Assembly (NCBI RefSeq): GCF_000974485.1
Contig: NZ_BBOM01000009.1
Location: forward strand, 124,001-188,000
Origin: Streptomyces sp. NBRC 109706
Lineage (GTDB): Bacteria > Actinomycetota > Actinomycetes > Streptomycetales > Streptomycetaceae
Length of the DNA stretch: 64,000 bases
Direction of reading: 5' to 3'
Part shown: positions 17,819 through 27,042 of the stretch, piece by piece
Layout of the letters: each line of letters begins with the position of its first letter
Numbering within the stretch: the stretch's first letter is position 1
Program-made: the position numbers and the translations under genes
Notes under the pieces: model-generated
What the model was told of the DNA's origin: nothing
The model's database searches: none
Seen by the model: only the letters and a program-made list of their open reading frames with translations

Positions 17819-18912
17819 CGGCCGCGCTGGCCCCCCGACACGCCGCCGTGCCCGAGCTGTTGGCGCTGGTGGGCCGCTCCCCGTTGGCCCGGATCACCGT
17901 GCCGCTGCCGCGTCCGCACCCCGGGTTCTGGGCCAAGTTGGAGGGGATGAGCGTCGGCGGGCTGAAGGCCAGGGCCGCCGTCGCGATGCTTGTCGGCGCC
18001 CGGGAGCGGGGCGAGCTGCGGCCCGGCGCACCGGTGGTGGAGTCCACCTCCGGCACCCTCGGGCTCGGTCTCGCGTTCGCCGGACGGGCCCTGGGCCATC
18101 CGGTGACCCTGGTCGGCGACGCCGAGCTGGAGCCCTTCGTCCGGGCCCAGCTGCGGGCCCATGGCGCCCGTCTCGAACTGGTGGACAGGCCGGCGCGGCG
18201 CGGCGGCTGGCAGGCCGCGCGGATCGCCAGGCTCCGGGGCGTGCTGGCCAGCACCCCGGGCGCCTACTGGCCCGATCAGTACAACAACCCTGACAACGTG
18301 GCGGGTTACGCCTCGCTGGCCGCCGAGATCGGCGGCGCGCTCGACCGTCTGGACGTGTTGGTGTGCAGCGTCGGCACCGGTGGCCACAGCGCGGGGGTCG
18401 CGGGTCCGTTGCGCCGCCGCTGGCCGGGGCTGCGGGTGATCGGCGTGGACTCGGTGGGCTCCACCGTGTTCGGCCAGCCGGCCCGCCCCCGGCTGATGCG
18501 CGGTCTCGGCAGCAGCATCCATCCGGGCAACGTGCGGCACGACCTCTTCGACGAGGTGCACTGGGTCGGACCGAGGGAGGCCGTCGCCAGCTGCCGGGCC
18601 CTGGCGCGGGACGCCTTCGTCAGCGGCGGGTGGAGCACCGGCGCGGTGGCGCTGGTCGCCGCCTGGGCGGCCCGCACCTTCGCCGGCGCCACCGTGGCCA
18701 CCGTCTTCCCCGACGGGCCGCACCGCTATCTGGGCACCATCTACGACGACGGGTACTGCCGGCGCCATGGCCTCGATCCGGACGCCGCCCCGCCCGCGGG
18801 GCGGCCGGTGGAGATCCCGGCGCCCGACGCGGTGGAGGCCACCGGATGGACGCGGTGCCTGCGGGGCGGCGTCCGGATCGAGACCGTTCCGCCGGCCGGG
18901 GCCACGCGGTGA
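17815..18912 (+). CDS. PLP fold-type II enzyme, cysteine synthase/SbnA-like
   Basis: 365 aa. KLEGMSVGGLKARAA holds the presumed Schiff-base Lys (K51), in the place of the K-D-R motif of cysteine synthases. ESTSGTLGLGLA matches the PLP-contacting loop and VGTGGHSAGVA the phosphate loop. Relatives such as SbnA (staphyloferrin B) or the Dap-forming enzymes of EDDS and zwittermicin pathways make 2,3-diaminopropionate-type precursors by beta-replacement on phosphoserine or O-acetylserine. In a metallophore operon this fits production of an aminocarboxylate building block. The C-terminal 60 residues beyond the catalytic fold are extra. ATGA start overlap and GTGA end overlap. Confidence 0.75.
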   Translation: MTAALAPRHAAVPELLALVGRSPLARITVPLPRPHPGFWAKLEGMSVGGLKARAAVAMLVGARERGELRPGAPVVESTSGTLGLGLAFAGRALGHPVTLVGDAELEPFVRAQLRAHGARLELVDRPARRGGWQAARIARLRGVLASTPGAYWPDQYNNPDNVAGYASLAAEIGGALDRLDVLVCSVGTGGHSAGVAGPLRRRWPGLRVIGVDSVGSTVFGQPARPRLMRGLGSSIHPGNVRHDLFDEVHWVGPREAVASCRALARDAFVSGGWSTGAVALVAAWAARTFAGATVATVFPDGPHRYLGTIYDDGYCRRHGLDPDAAPPAGRPVEIPAPDAVEATGWTRCLRGGVRIETVPPAGATR

Positions 18913-20000
18913 GCGCCCGGGGCATCGCGCTGGAAACGCGCGTCACTGTACTGGAGTTGAGCCAGCCGCTGCGGATCTCCCGCGCGACGATGAGCCGTCG
19001 GGAGGCCGTCTGGGTGGCCCTGCGGGTGGCGGGCGAGGTCGGATACGGCGAACTGCTCGGCTCCCGCTATCTGGGCGTGCGGGTGCCGGAGGCCATCGGC
19101 ACCCTGCGGCGCCAGGTGGCGCCCGCGCTGGCGCGGCAGCCGACCCCCGAGGCGGCGCTGACAGCGCTGCGCGCGGACCGGCTGCTGCCGGCCGAGGTGT
19201 CGGCCCCCGTCCGGGCCGCGGTGGAGGCCGCGTTGCTGGACCTGTGGGGACGGTCGCTCGGCCAGCCGGTCCATCGGCTGCTGGGCACGGAGGTACGTCC
19301 TTCCGCGCCGACCGCACGCACAGTGGGCATGGTGCGGCCCAAGGAGGCAGCGGCGCAGGCCCGCTGGCTGGTGGCGCGCGGCTTCCGACTGCTGAAGGTG
19401 AAGGCCGGCTCCCCCGACCCCGAGGAGGACCTGGCCCGGATCGGCGCCGTGCTGACCTCGGCCCCCGGCGCCAGAGTGCTGGTGGACGCCAACGGCGCCT
19501 GGACGGTGGCGCGGGCGGCGAGCCTGCTGCCACGCCTGGCGGAGCTGGGCGTGGAGGCGGTCGAACAGCCGACGGTGCCGGGCGTCCCCGAGGAGCTGGC
19601 CCGGCTGGCGGAGCGCTCACCGCTGCCGCTGATCGCCGACGAGGATGCCGCCGGGCTCGCCGAGGTACGGCGACTGGCGGGACGAGTTCAGGGAGTGAAC
19701 GTCAAATTGGCCCAGTGTGGGGGCGTCTACCGCGCCCTGGAGATCACCGCCGCGCTGGCCGGCAGCGGCACCCGGCTGATGCTGGGCTGTCAGGCCGGCT
19801 CGTCGCTGTCCATCGCGCCGGCGGTCCATCTGGTGGACCGGGCCAGGTGGGTCGACCTGGACGGCCATCTGCTGCTGGCCCACGACCCGTGGCGGGGCGT
19901 CGGCGGCGCCGACGGAACGGTCGGGGCCGGAACGGGTCCCGGGCTCGGGGTGCGCCCGGCGGCAGGCCAGGCGGAGGGAGGACAGCGTGCACACGCTTAG
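18909..20000 (+). CDS. Enolase-superfamily enzyme, dipeptide epimerase/muconate-lactonizing subgroup
   Basis: 363 aa, GTG start overlapping the previous stop. It carries the full MLE-subgroup catalytic set: K163 and K165 in LLKVKAG, metal ligands D193 (VDANGAW), E219 (VEQP) and D244 (IADED), and K266 in NVKLAQCGG. Two lysines on opposite faces are typical of 1,1-proton transfer, as in L-Ala-D/L-Glu epimerase or N-acylamino-acid racemase. It may therefore invert an alpha-carbon in the ATP-grasp product or its precursor. This would parallel CntK, the histidine epimerase of staphylopine synthesis, though CntK is of an unrelated fold. The C-terminal 25 residues are Gly-rich and probably disordered. 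Confidence 0.78.
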   Translation: MSARGIALETRVTVLELSQPLRISRATMSRREAVWVALRVAGEVGYGELLGSRYLGVRVPEAIGTLRRQVAPALARQPTPEAALTALRADRLLPAEVSAPVRAAVEAALLDLWGRSLGQPVHRLLGTEVRPSAPTARTVGMVRPKEAAAQARWLVARGFRLLKVKAGSPDPEEDLARIGAVLTSAPGARVLVDANGAWTVARAASLLPRLAELGVEAVEQPTVPGVPEELARLAERSPLPLIADEDAAGLAEVRRLAGRVQGVNVKLAQCGGVYRALEITAALAGSGTRLMLGCQAGSSLSIAPAVHLVDRARWVDLDGHLLLAHDPWRGVGGADGTVGAGTGPGLGVRPAAGQAEGGQRAHA

Positions 20001-21300
20001 GGCGACCCGGACGCTCCCGCCGGCCGTCCAGCTGCTGCTGGTCAACCAGTTCGGCGTGAACACCGGCTTCTATCTGCTGATCCCCTATCTGGCGTTCCAT
20101 CTGGACGAGGGCCTTGGCATGTCGGCCGCCGCCGTTGGCCTGGTGCTGGGGGCACGGAACCTCAGCCAACAGGGCCTGTTTCTGATCGGCGGCTCGGCGG
20201 CCGACCGGCTGGGCCCCCGCCGGGTGATCATCGCCGGCTGTGCGCTGCGCACGGTGGGCTTCGGGGCCTTCGCGCTGGGCGACTCGCTGGCGGTCCTGCT
20301 GGTGGCCTCGCTGCTCAGCGGACTGGCCGGCGCGCTGTTCAACCCGGCGGTGCGGGCCTATGTCGCGGTCTCGGCCGGCGAGCGGAGGGCGGAGGCTTTC
20401 GCGCTCTTCCAGGTGTTCGCCACCACCGGCGCCCTGGTGGGGCCGGTGCTGGGCAGCGTGTTGCTGCTGGTGGACTTCCGGGCCTCGGCGCTGGCCGCCG
20501 CCGGCATCTTCGCCGTGCTCACCGTCGCCCAGGCCCTGGTGCTGCCGGCCGCGCCGGGCACCGCGCCCAGCGCCGCGCGCCCCGGTGTGCTCAGCGACTG
20601 GCGCCAGGTGCTGACCAACCGTGCCTTCCTCGCCTTCTCGCTGGCCTTCTCCGGGCTCTTCGCTTTGGAGACCCAGCTCTATCTGCTCTTCCCCCAGGGG
20701 GCCAGGGTCGCCACCGATGTGCCGGGCGCGGCCGGCGCCGTGTTCCTGCTGGGCACCGTCCTCGGCCTCACCCTGCAACTGCGCCTCACCACCCGGCTCA
20801 AGGCCGGCGGCGACCGGGGCCGCGCCCTGGTCGCCGGGCTGCTCCTGATGGCCCTGGCGTTCCTGCCGCCGCTGCTGGTCACCGCGGCTCCGGCCGGCGA
20901 CCCGCCGGCCGGGGTCGGCCAGGCCGCCCTGCGGCTGCTGCCGGTGCTGGTCGGCGCGCTGCTGCTGTATCTGGGCCTGATGGTGGCCCAGCCGTTCGTG
21001 CTGGAGCTGATCCCCGCCTTCGGCCAACAGCGGTTGACCGGGACCCACTTCGGGGTGTTCTACGCCATCTCCGGGCTGGTGGCCGCCGGCGTCAACGCGC
21101 TGGTCGGCTGGACCACGGACCTCGGCGAACGTTCCGGACTGCCCGCGCTGCCCTGGCTCTGCTGTCTGCTCATCGGGCTGCTCTCGGCCGGCGGCGCGCT
21201 GCTGCTGCGCCGTGCCGACGTCCTGCCGGGGCCGGCCCCGGCGCCCTCCGCGTCCGCCGCCCCCGCCGGCTCCGCGCCGACCCGACGGGGGGCGTCATGA
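19987..21300 (+). CDS. MFS transporter, probable metallophore exporter
   Basis: 437 aa, about 12 predicted membrane helices, GTG start behind GGAGGGAGGA. The loop 2-3 signature reads GGSAADRLGPRRV (G-x-x-x-D-R-x-G-x-R-R), typical of DHA1 drug exporters. It overlaps the preceding gene by 14 bp, so translation is coupled. Position between biosynthetic genes and an importer matches the exporter slot of staphylopine (CntE) and staphyloferrin (SbnD) loci. Substrate is inferred from context only. Confidence 0.8.
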   Translation: MHTLRATRTLPPAVQLLLVNQFGVNTGFYLLIPYLAFHLDEGLGMSAAAVGLVLGARNLSQQGLFLIGGSAADRLGPRRVIIAGCALRTVGFGAFALGDSLAVLLVASLLSGLAGALFNPAVRAYVAVSAGERRAEAFALFQVFATTGALVGPVLGSVLLLVDFRASALAAAGIFAVLTVAQALVLPAAPGTAPSAARPGVLSDWRQVLTNRAFLAFSLAFSGLFALETQLYLLFPQGARVATDVPGAAGAVFLLGTVLGLTLQLRLTTRLKAGGDRGRALVAGLLLMALAFLPPLLVTAAPAGDPPAGVGQAALRLLPVLVGALLLYLGLMVAQPFVLELIPAFGQQRLTGTHFGVFYAISGLVAAGVNALVGWTTDLGERSGLPALPWLCCLLIGLLSAGGALLLRRADVLPGPAPAPSASAAPAGSAPTRRGAS

Positions 21301-22106
21301 CCGACGAGTCCCCGAGCCGGGAGAGCGGCGCCAACCTCCTGACCGAGCAACCCGCGCTCTACGAGGCCAGGTTCCCCGATCCGGAGCGGATCGCCGGCCG
21401 CTGGGTGGACGCGGTGCTGCGCCGCCACCGGTCCGGCCCCCGGGTGTTGGACGCCGGCTGCGGCACCGGCCGGGACGCGGCCCATCTGCACCGCGCCGGC
21501 TGGCGGGTCACCGCGTTCGACCTGGCGCCCAGCATGCTGGCGTATGCCCGCGCCCACCATCCGGGGCCGCGTCATCTCCGCGCGGATCTGCGGGAGTTCA
21601 CCCTGGAACAGCCGGTGGACGCGGTGCTCTGCCTGGACAGCGCGCTGCTCCACTGCCACCGCAACGAGGAGCTGGCCGGCTTTCTGGACAGCTGCCGAAG
21701 GGCGCTCTCGCCGGGCGGGCTGCTGATCGCCGAGATGCGTAACGGTGCCTTCTTTCTGGGCCGCACCGAACTTCTCGACGCTCCCAGCACCTTCACGCTC
21801 GACTGGGCGGGCGTCCGTCACACCGCGACCACCACGCTCCGGCTGGACCGGTCCGCGCAACTCCTGCGCCGCCTGCGGGTGTGGCGGTCCGACGACGGCT
21901 CCCCGCCGGTGGCGCAGCACTCCGCCTGGCGGCTGCTCTTCCCCCAGGAACTCAGGGCGCTGCTGGCCACGGCCGGTTTCCGGGTGCTGGAACTCCACGA
22001 CGGCCCTGGGCCGCGCACCGAACCGCGTTGGCGCCAGGACGGGCCCCCGCCGACCGGCTCAGCCGATGGCGACCGGCTCCATCTGGTGGCCAGGCTCGAC
22101 GCCTGA
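21297..22106 (+). CDS. Class I SAM-dependent methyltransferase
   Basis: 269 aa. Motif I is VLDAGCGTGRDAAHL (about residues 50-64), motif II FDLAPSMLAYA, and VDAVLCLDSALLHC corresponds to motif IV. LSPGGLLIAEMRNG is the post-motif strand. It belongs to the broad Methyltransf_11/25 group acting on small molecules. ATGA overlap with the exporter gene. It could N- or O-methylate the metal ligand; the acceptor cannot be read from sequence. Confidence 0.78.
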   Translation: MTDESPSRESGANLLTEQPALYEARFPDPERIAGRWVDAVLRRHRSGPRVLDAGCGTGRDAAHLHRAGWRVTAFDLAPSMLAYARAHHPGPRHLRADLREFTLEQPVDAVLCLDSALLHCHRNEELAGFLDSCRRALSPGGLLIAEMRNGAFFLGRTELLDAPSTFTLDWAGVRHTATTTLRLDRSAQLLRRLRVWRSDDGSPPVAQHSAWRLLFPQELRALLATAGFRVLELHDGPGPRTEPRWRQDGPPPTGSADGDRLHLVARLDA

Positions 22107-22154
22107 CCGGCGAGGACCGCACCACCCCCGACTCATCCGAGGAACGAACCACCC

Positions 22155-23720
22155 ATGCCACTCCCCATCCCAACTCGCCGTACCCTGCTGACCGTTGCCG
22201 CCGCCGGCGGCGCCCTGGCCATGGCCGGCTGCACCGGCCCCGGCGCCTCGGGCGACCCCGCGGACGACGCCGAGCGGGGCACCCCCCGACCCGGCGGAAC
22301 GCTGCGCGCCGCCTTCGCCGGCGGCGGCACCAACGAGACCCTGGACCCGCATCTGGTGAACCTCTTCGCCGACGCGGCCCGCGCCAAGGCGCTCTTCGAC
22401 AAGCTCGCCGACTTCGGCTCCGATCTGTCCGCCCAGCCGCGCCTGGCCGAACGCTGGGAGCCGAACGAGGGCCTGGACGTCTGGACGGTCACCCTGCGCG
22501 AGGCCGGCTGGCACGACGGCAGCCCGGTCACCGCCGCCGATGTGCTGCACAGTTACCGCAGAATCGCCGACCCGGACCGCGCCTTCCGGGCGAAGAGCTC
22601 GCTCGAACCGATCGACCTGGACGCCAGCGAGGCGCCGGACGAACGCACCGTCGTCTTCCGGCTCAAGCGTCCCTACGCCGACTTTCCCCATGTGCTGGCC
22701 GCCTTCGGCGCCTATGTGGTGCCGGACGGCGCCGAGGAGTTCGACCGGCCGGTGGGCTCGGGGCCGTTCCGCTTTGTCTCCTTCACCCCCGGCCGGTCGC
22801 TGACCGTGGAGCGGTTCGACGACCACTGGGAGGGCGCCCCGCTGCTGGACGGGGTCGAATTCCTGGTGGCCGACGAGGAGTCGGCCCGGGTGAACGCGCT
22901 GCTCGGCGGACAGGTCGAGTACGCCCATGAACTGAACCCGACAACCGCCCGAGCCCATCAGGACGGCGATCAACTGCGCATCGTGCGGCTTCCCAACAGC
23001 ACGATGCAGGGCTTTGTGCTCAAGACCGACCGGCCGCCGTTCGACGACCCCCGGGTGCGGGAGGCGTTCTTTCTGATCGCAGACCGCCAGGAACTGATCG
23101 ACGGGGCGCTCTCCGGCGCCGGCGAGATCGGCAACGACCTCTTCGGCAAGGGCTACCGGTACTACGCCGACCAACTCCCCCAGCGCACCCAGGATCTGGA
23201 CCGGGCCAGGCGACTGCTGCGGGAGGCCGGGCACGGCGAGGGGCTGACCGTCCAGCTGGACACCTCGCCGGTGGCCACCGGCTTCCTGGAGTCGGCCGAG
23301 ATCTTCAAGGAGCAGGCCGCCCGCGCCGGGGTGGACATCGAGGTGCGGGTGGGCAGCGCGGACACCTACTGGAGCGACACGCTGGACTCCGGGGTGCTGG
23401 CCTGCACCCGGTCGGGCGCCATGCCCATCGAATCGCACATATCCCAGCGGCTGTTGCGGGACTCCCCGACCAACGCCAGTCAGTGGCGGCACGACGATTT
23501 CGACGCGCTCTACCAGCAGGCCCAGTCCACCCGGGACGACGAGGAACGAGGCGCGCTCTATGAGCGGATGCAGCGCCGACTGCACGCCGAGGGCGGGTTT
23601 CTGATCTGGGGCTTTGCCGACTGGATCGTCGGCACCGCCAACCGGGTGCGCGGGGTCGCCGAGGACGCGCCGGCCAACACCCTGGACTGGGCGCGCTTCG
23701 ACCGCGTGTGGCTGGCGTGA
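22155..23720 (+). CDS. ABC peptide/nickel-type substrate-binding lipoprotein (family 5)
   Basis: 521 aa. The signal peptide ends in a lipobox LAMAGC (Cys about 24), with RR upstream. The mature part has the SBP_bac_5 landmarks RPGGTLRAAF, LAERWEP and GWHDGSPVTAADV (the conserved W-x-D-G-x-P-x-T-A-x-D signature), then VGSGPF. It captures the substrate outside the membrane for the two permeases that follow. The CntA/NikA/OppA family includes binders of metal-ligand complexes. A 48-bp gap precedes it, the largest in the operon, and it ends with a GTGA overlap. Confidence 0.85.
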   Translation: MPLPIPTRRTLLTVAAAGGALAMAGCTGPGASGDPADDAERGTPRPGGTLRAAFAGGGTNETLDPHLVNLFADAARAKALFDKLADFGSDLSAQPRLAERWEPNEGLDVWTVTLREAGWHDGSPVTAADVLHSYRRIADPDRAFRAKSSLEPIDLDASEAPDERTVVFRLKRPYADFPHVLAAFGAYVVPDGAEEFDRPVGSGPFRFVSFTPGRSLTVERFDDHWEGAPLLDGVEFLVADEESARVNALLGGQVEYAHELNPTTARAHQDGDQLRIVRLPNSTMQGFVLKTDRPPFDDPRVREAFFLIADRQELIDGALSGAGEIGNDLFGKGYRYYADQLPQRTQDLDRARRLLREAGHGEGLTVQLDTSPVATGFLESAEIFKEQAARAGVDIEVRVGSADTYWSDTLDSGVLACTRSGAMPIESHISQRLLRDSPTNASQWRHDDFDALYQQAQSTRDDEERGALYERMQRRLHAEGGFLIWGFADWIVGTANRVRGVAEDAPANTLDWARFDRVWLA

Positions 23721-24670
23721 CCGATCAACGCGCCTGGCTCGTCCGCCGGTTGCTGCTCGGACTGGTGCAGGTCGTCGGCGTGGTCCTGCTGGTCTTCGCC
23801 CTCGCCGAGGCGCTGCCGGGCGACGCGGCAGTGGCCCTGGCCGGCGATCAGCCCGACCCGGAGCGGGTCGCGCTGATCAGGGAGTCCATGGGACTCGACC
23901 GGTCGGCGGGCGAGCGGCTGGCCGACTGGATCGGCGGACTGCTCCGGGGCGATCTGGGCACCTCGCTGGTGACCGGCCGCCCGGTGACGTCCTATCTCGC
24001 GGACGGGATGGGCGCCACGCTCACGCTGGCGCTCCTGACGCTGACGCTGCTGGTGCCCGTCGCGGTGGGCCTCGGGGTGCTGGCCGCCCGTCGGGAGGGC
24101 GGCCCGGCGGATCGGCTGATCAGCGGGGTGACCCTGGCCGTCTACGCGCTGCCGGAGTTCGCGCTGGGCGTGCTGCTGGTGACGGTGTTCGCGCTGCGGC
24201 TCGGCTGGCTGCCGCCGACCGCGATCGGCCCGGGCGCCGAACTCATCGGCGAGCCGGCCGTGTTGGTGCTGCCGGTGCTGGTGCTGCTGGCCCGTCCGGT
24301 GTGCTCGATCAGCCGGCTGGTCCGGGCCGGCATGATCGAGGCGCTGGCCTCGCCGCCGGTGGCGCAGGCCCGCAGGTTCGGCGTCCCCGAATGGCGGGTG
24401 CGCTGGGCGCACGCGCTGCCCAACGCGGTGATCCCGGCCGCCCAGCAGTTGGCCCGTACCTGCGACTGGCTGCTGTCCGGGGTGATCGTGGTGGAGACGC
24501 TGTTTGTGATCCCGGGCCTGGGCACGGTGCTGGTCGACGCGGTGTCCGCCCGTGACCTGCCGGTGATCCAGGGGCTGGCCGTGGTCTTCGGGCTGGTCAC
24601 CGTGCTGGTCAACCTCGCCGCCGATCTGGTGACCCGCCGGTTCGCCCCCCGGGCCTCGGTGATCGCATGA
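23717..24670 (+). CDS. ABC transporter permease, DppB/NikB/CntB type
   Basis: 317 aa from GTG 23717, which overlaps the previous stop; GTG 23708 is an in-frame alternative. It has an N-terminal helix, LPGDAA, then a GLDRSAGERLADWI periplasmic segment and about six helices. The EAA loop is around EALASPPVAQARRFGVPEWRVRWAHALPNAV, where it contacts the ATPase. Pairs with the following permease to form the import channel. Confidence 0.87.
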   Translation: MTDQRAWLVRRLLLGLVQVVGVVLLVFALAEALPGDAAVALAGDQPDPERVALIRESMGLDRSAGERLADWIGGLLRGDLGTSLVTGRPVTSYLADGMGATLTLALLTLTLLVPVAVGLGVLAARREGGPADRLISGVTLAVYALPEFALGVLLVTVFALRLGWLPPTAIGPGAELIGEPAVLVLPVLVLLARPVCSISRLVRAGMIEALASPPVAQARRFGVPEWRVRWAHALPNAVIPAAQQLARTCDWLLSGVIVVETLFVIPGLGTVLVDAVSARDLPVIQGLAVVFGLVTVLVNLAADLVTRRFAPRASVIA

Positions 24671-25557
24671 CGGGCCGGACGGGCGACCCCGACCAGCGCC
24701 ACCCCGGCGAACCCGCGCAACGGGCGCGACTCGCCCAACTGGCGACGGGAATGGCGCTGTTGCTGGTGCCGCTGGCGTTGGCGCTGGTCGGGCCCTGGAT
24801 CGCCGGGGACGCGGGGCCGCGCGGGGTCTCGTTCACGCTGGGCGACGGGCACTGGCTGGGTACCGACCACAGCGGGCGGGATGTGGTGCACCAGGTGCTG
24901 TGGGGTGGACGTTCGGTGGTGCTGACCGCGCTCGCCGCGACCGCGTTGGCGTATCTGCTGGCGCTGCCGATCGGGCTGGCCGCCGCGCTGACCCGGCGCG
25001 GCTGGTTGGAGGAGGCGCTGGTCCGCCCGTTGGACGTGCTGCTGGCGATCCCCTCGCTGCTGCTGGTGCTGATGGCCGGCACCCTCCTGGACCCGGGGAC
25101 GGTGGGCCTGGCGCTGATCGTGGCCGCGGTCAATGTGCCGGACGCGGTGCGGATGGTGCGCGCCGGTGCCGCCGAGGTGGCGGCCCGTCCGGCGGTCGAG
25201 GCGCTGCGCATGCTGGGCGAGGGCTGGTGGCGGTTGGCCTTCGGCCATGTGGGCCGGGCGATGCTGCGGATGCTGGCCGCCGACGCCGGGGTGCGCCTCA
25301 CGGGTGTTCTGTATCTGGTCGCGACCGCAGCGTTTCTGGGCGTCGGGGTGGGCCCGGACGCCGCCGACTGGGCGGTGATGGTGGACCAGAACCGGACCGG
25401 GCTGATGGTCCAGCCCTGGGCCGTGGTGGTGCCGGCGCTGCTGATCGTCGCCCTGACGACCGGCACCAATCTGGTGTGCGATGCCGTGCTGGCCCGAAGG
25501 CCACCGGCCGGGAAGGAGGCGGCGGACGATGTCCGACATCGTGGCGCGCGTCGATGA
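24667..25557 (+). CDS. ABC transporter permease, DppC/NikC/CntC type
   Basis: 296 aa. An N-terminal cytosolic extension is followed by a first helix, then HWLGTDHSGRDVVHQVLWGGR. This is the family signature (L-G-T-D-x-x-G-R-D) of second permeases in peptide/nickel importers. The EAA-like loop is in EALRMLGEGWWRLAFGHV. ATGA overlap with the first permease; the end overlaps the ATPase gene by 29 bp. Confidence 0.87.
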   Translation: MTGRTGDPDQRHPGEPAQRARLAQLATGMALLLVPLALALVGPWIAGDAGPRGVSFTLGDGHWLGTDHSGRDVVHQVLWGGRSVVLTALAATALAYLLALPIGLAAALTRRGWLEEALVRPLDVLLAIPSLLLVLMAGTLLDPGTVGLALIVAAVNVPDAVRMVRAGAAEVAARPAVEALRMLGEGWWRLAFGHVGRAMLRMLAADAGVRLTGVLYLVATAAFLGVGVGPDAADWAVMVDQNRTGLMVQPWAVVVPALLIVALTTGTNLVCDAVLARRPPAGKEAADDVRHRGARR

Positions 25558-27013
25558 GCTACGGATCGAGGTGGCCGGCCGGGCGTTGCTCGACGGTGTC
25601 TCGCTCACCGTCAGGGCCGGCCGCTGCACCGCGCTGCTCGGCCCCTCGGGCAGCGGCAAGTCCACCACGGGGCTTGCCCTGTTGGGCGAGCATCCGGCGG
25701 GCGCCCGGGTCAGCGGTACCGTCTCCGTCTCGGGCCGGGCAGGCTATGTGCCGCAGCAGCCGTCGGCCGCGCTCAACCCGGCGCGCCGGTCCGGCGCGCT
25801 GCTCGGCGATATCGCGCGCCGCGCCGGCGGCCGGCGCGGGGAGCGCGCCGGGCGGGTGCGCGAGGCGCTGCTCGCGGCGCAACTCCCGGAGCCCGATGTG
25901 GTGGTCAGGCGCCATCCGCATCAGCTTTCCGGCGGACAGCAGCAACGCGTGGTGCTGGCCCAGGTGTTGCTCTCCGGGGCGCCGGTGGTGGTCGCCGACG
26001 AGCCGACCACCGGGCTCGATCCGCTGACCAGACGACGCGTGCTGGCCGAGTTGCGGACGCTGCTGAACCGGGGCGCGGGTCTGCTGCTGCTCAGCCACGA
26101 TCTGGCGGCGGTCGACGAACTGGCCGACGAGGTGGTGCTGTTGGCGGAGGGCCGGGTGGTGGACGCGGGGCCGGCGGACGAGCTGCTGACGCCGCCGACC
26201 GCGCCGGTGCCGCGCGCCGCCCGGCCGGCGGGCGAGGCGGGCGAGGCGGGCGGTTCGGGCGGGGAGCCGCTGCTGGCTGTGACCGGGCTCACCGCCTGGC
26301 ATGGCCGACGGACCTCGGAGCCGGTGCTGCACCCGCTCTCGCTACGGCTGGACGCCGGCCGCTGCCTGGCCGTGCTGGGCCGCTCCGGCTCGGGCAAGAC
26401 CACCCTGGCGCGCTGTCTGGCCGGGCTGCACCACCGCTGGTCCGGCGAGGTCAGCCTGGCGGGGCGCGCCCTCGCGCACGGTCTGCGCGACCGGGAGAGG
26501 GCCCAACTGGCCGGCGTGCAGTATGTGTTCCAGGACGCCAGGGCCTCGTTCGACGCCTACCGTCCGGTCCTGGACCAGGTGGCGCGCGGCGCCGTGCGGC
26601 TGCGCGGGCAGTCCCGCGCCGAGGCCGAGGAGCGGGCGCTGGCGACCCTGGCCCGCACCGGGGTGGACCCGGCGACGGCCCGCCGTCGGCCCCCTGGACT
26701 CTCCGGCGGGGAGCTGCAACGGGCCGCGCTGGCCCGAGCGTTGCTCACCCGTCCCGAGGTGCTGCTCTGCGACGAGATCACCTCGGGCCTCGACCCGACC
26801 AGTCGGGACGCCATCCGCAAGCTGCTCGCCGAGGTGCTGGCGGACGGCGGCGCGGTGCTGCTGATCACCCACGATCCGGCGGTGGCCGCCGCGCTCGCCG
26901 ACGATGTCGCCGTGCTGGACGCGGGACGACTGGTCGAGTCGGGCCCGCTGGACACCGTTTCGGCCACCCCCGAACACCCGGTGACCCGGGGGACGTTTGG
27001 GCCCCGGCCCTGA
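25529..27013 (+). CDS. Fused dual ATP-binding subunit of the importer (OppD-OppF fusion)
   Basis: 494 aa, ATG 25529 with AAGGAGG upstream. Two complete nucleotide-binding domains. The first has Walker A GPSGSGKST, signature LSGGQQQR and Walker B VVADEPTTGLD. The second has Walker A GRSGSGKTT, signature LSGGELQR and Walker B VLLCDEITSGLD. An Ala/Gly/Glu-rich linker (about residues 230-250) joins them. Single-chain ATPases of this form replace the separate OppD and OppF in many actinobacterial importers. Last gene of the operon, completing an SBP-permease-permease-ATPase importer. Confidence 0.88.
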   Translation: MSDIVARVDELRIEVAGRALLDGVSLTVRAGRCTALLGPSGSGKSTTGLALLGEHPAGARVSGTVSVSGRAGYVPQQPSAALNPARRSGALLGDIARRAGGRRGERAGRVREALLAAQLPEPDVVVRRHPHQLSGGQQQRVVLAQVLLSGAPVVVADEPTTGLDPLTRRRVLAELRTLLNRGAGLLLLSHDLAAVDELADEVVLLAEGRVVDAGPADELLTPPTAPVPRAARPAGEAGEAGGSGGEPLLAVTGLTAWHGRRTSEPVLHPLSLRLDAGRCLAVLGRSGSGKTTLARCLAGLHHRWSGEVSLAGRALAHGLRDRERAQLAGVQYVFQDARASFDAYRPVLDQVARGAVRLRGQSRAEAEERALATLARTGVDPATARRRPPGLSGGELQRAALARALLTRPEVLLCDEITSGLDPTSRDAIRKLLAEVLADGGAVLLITHDPAVAAALADDVAVLDAGRLVESGPLDTVSATPEHPVTRGTFGPRP

Positions 27014-27042
27014 CCGGCCCTGACCGGTTCGGGGGGTGGTGC

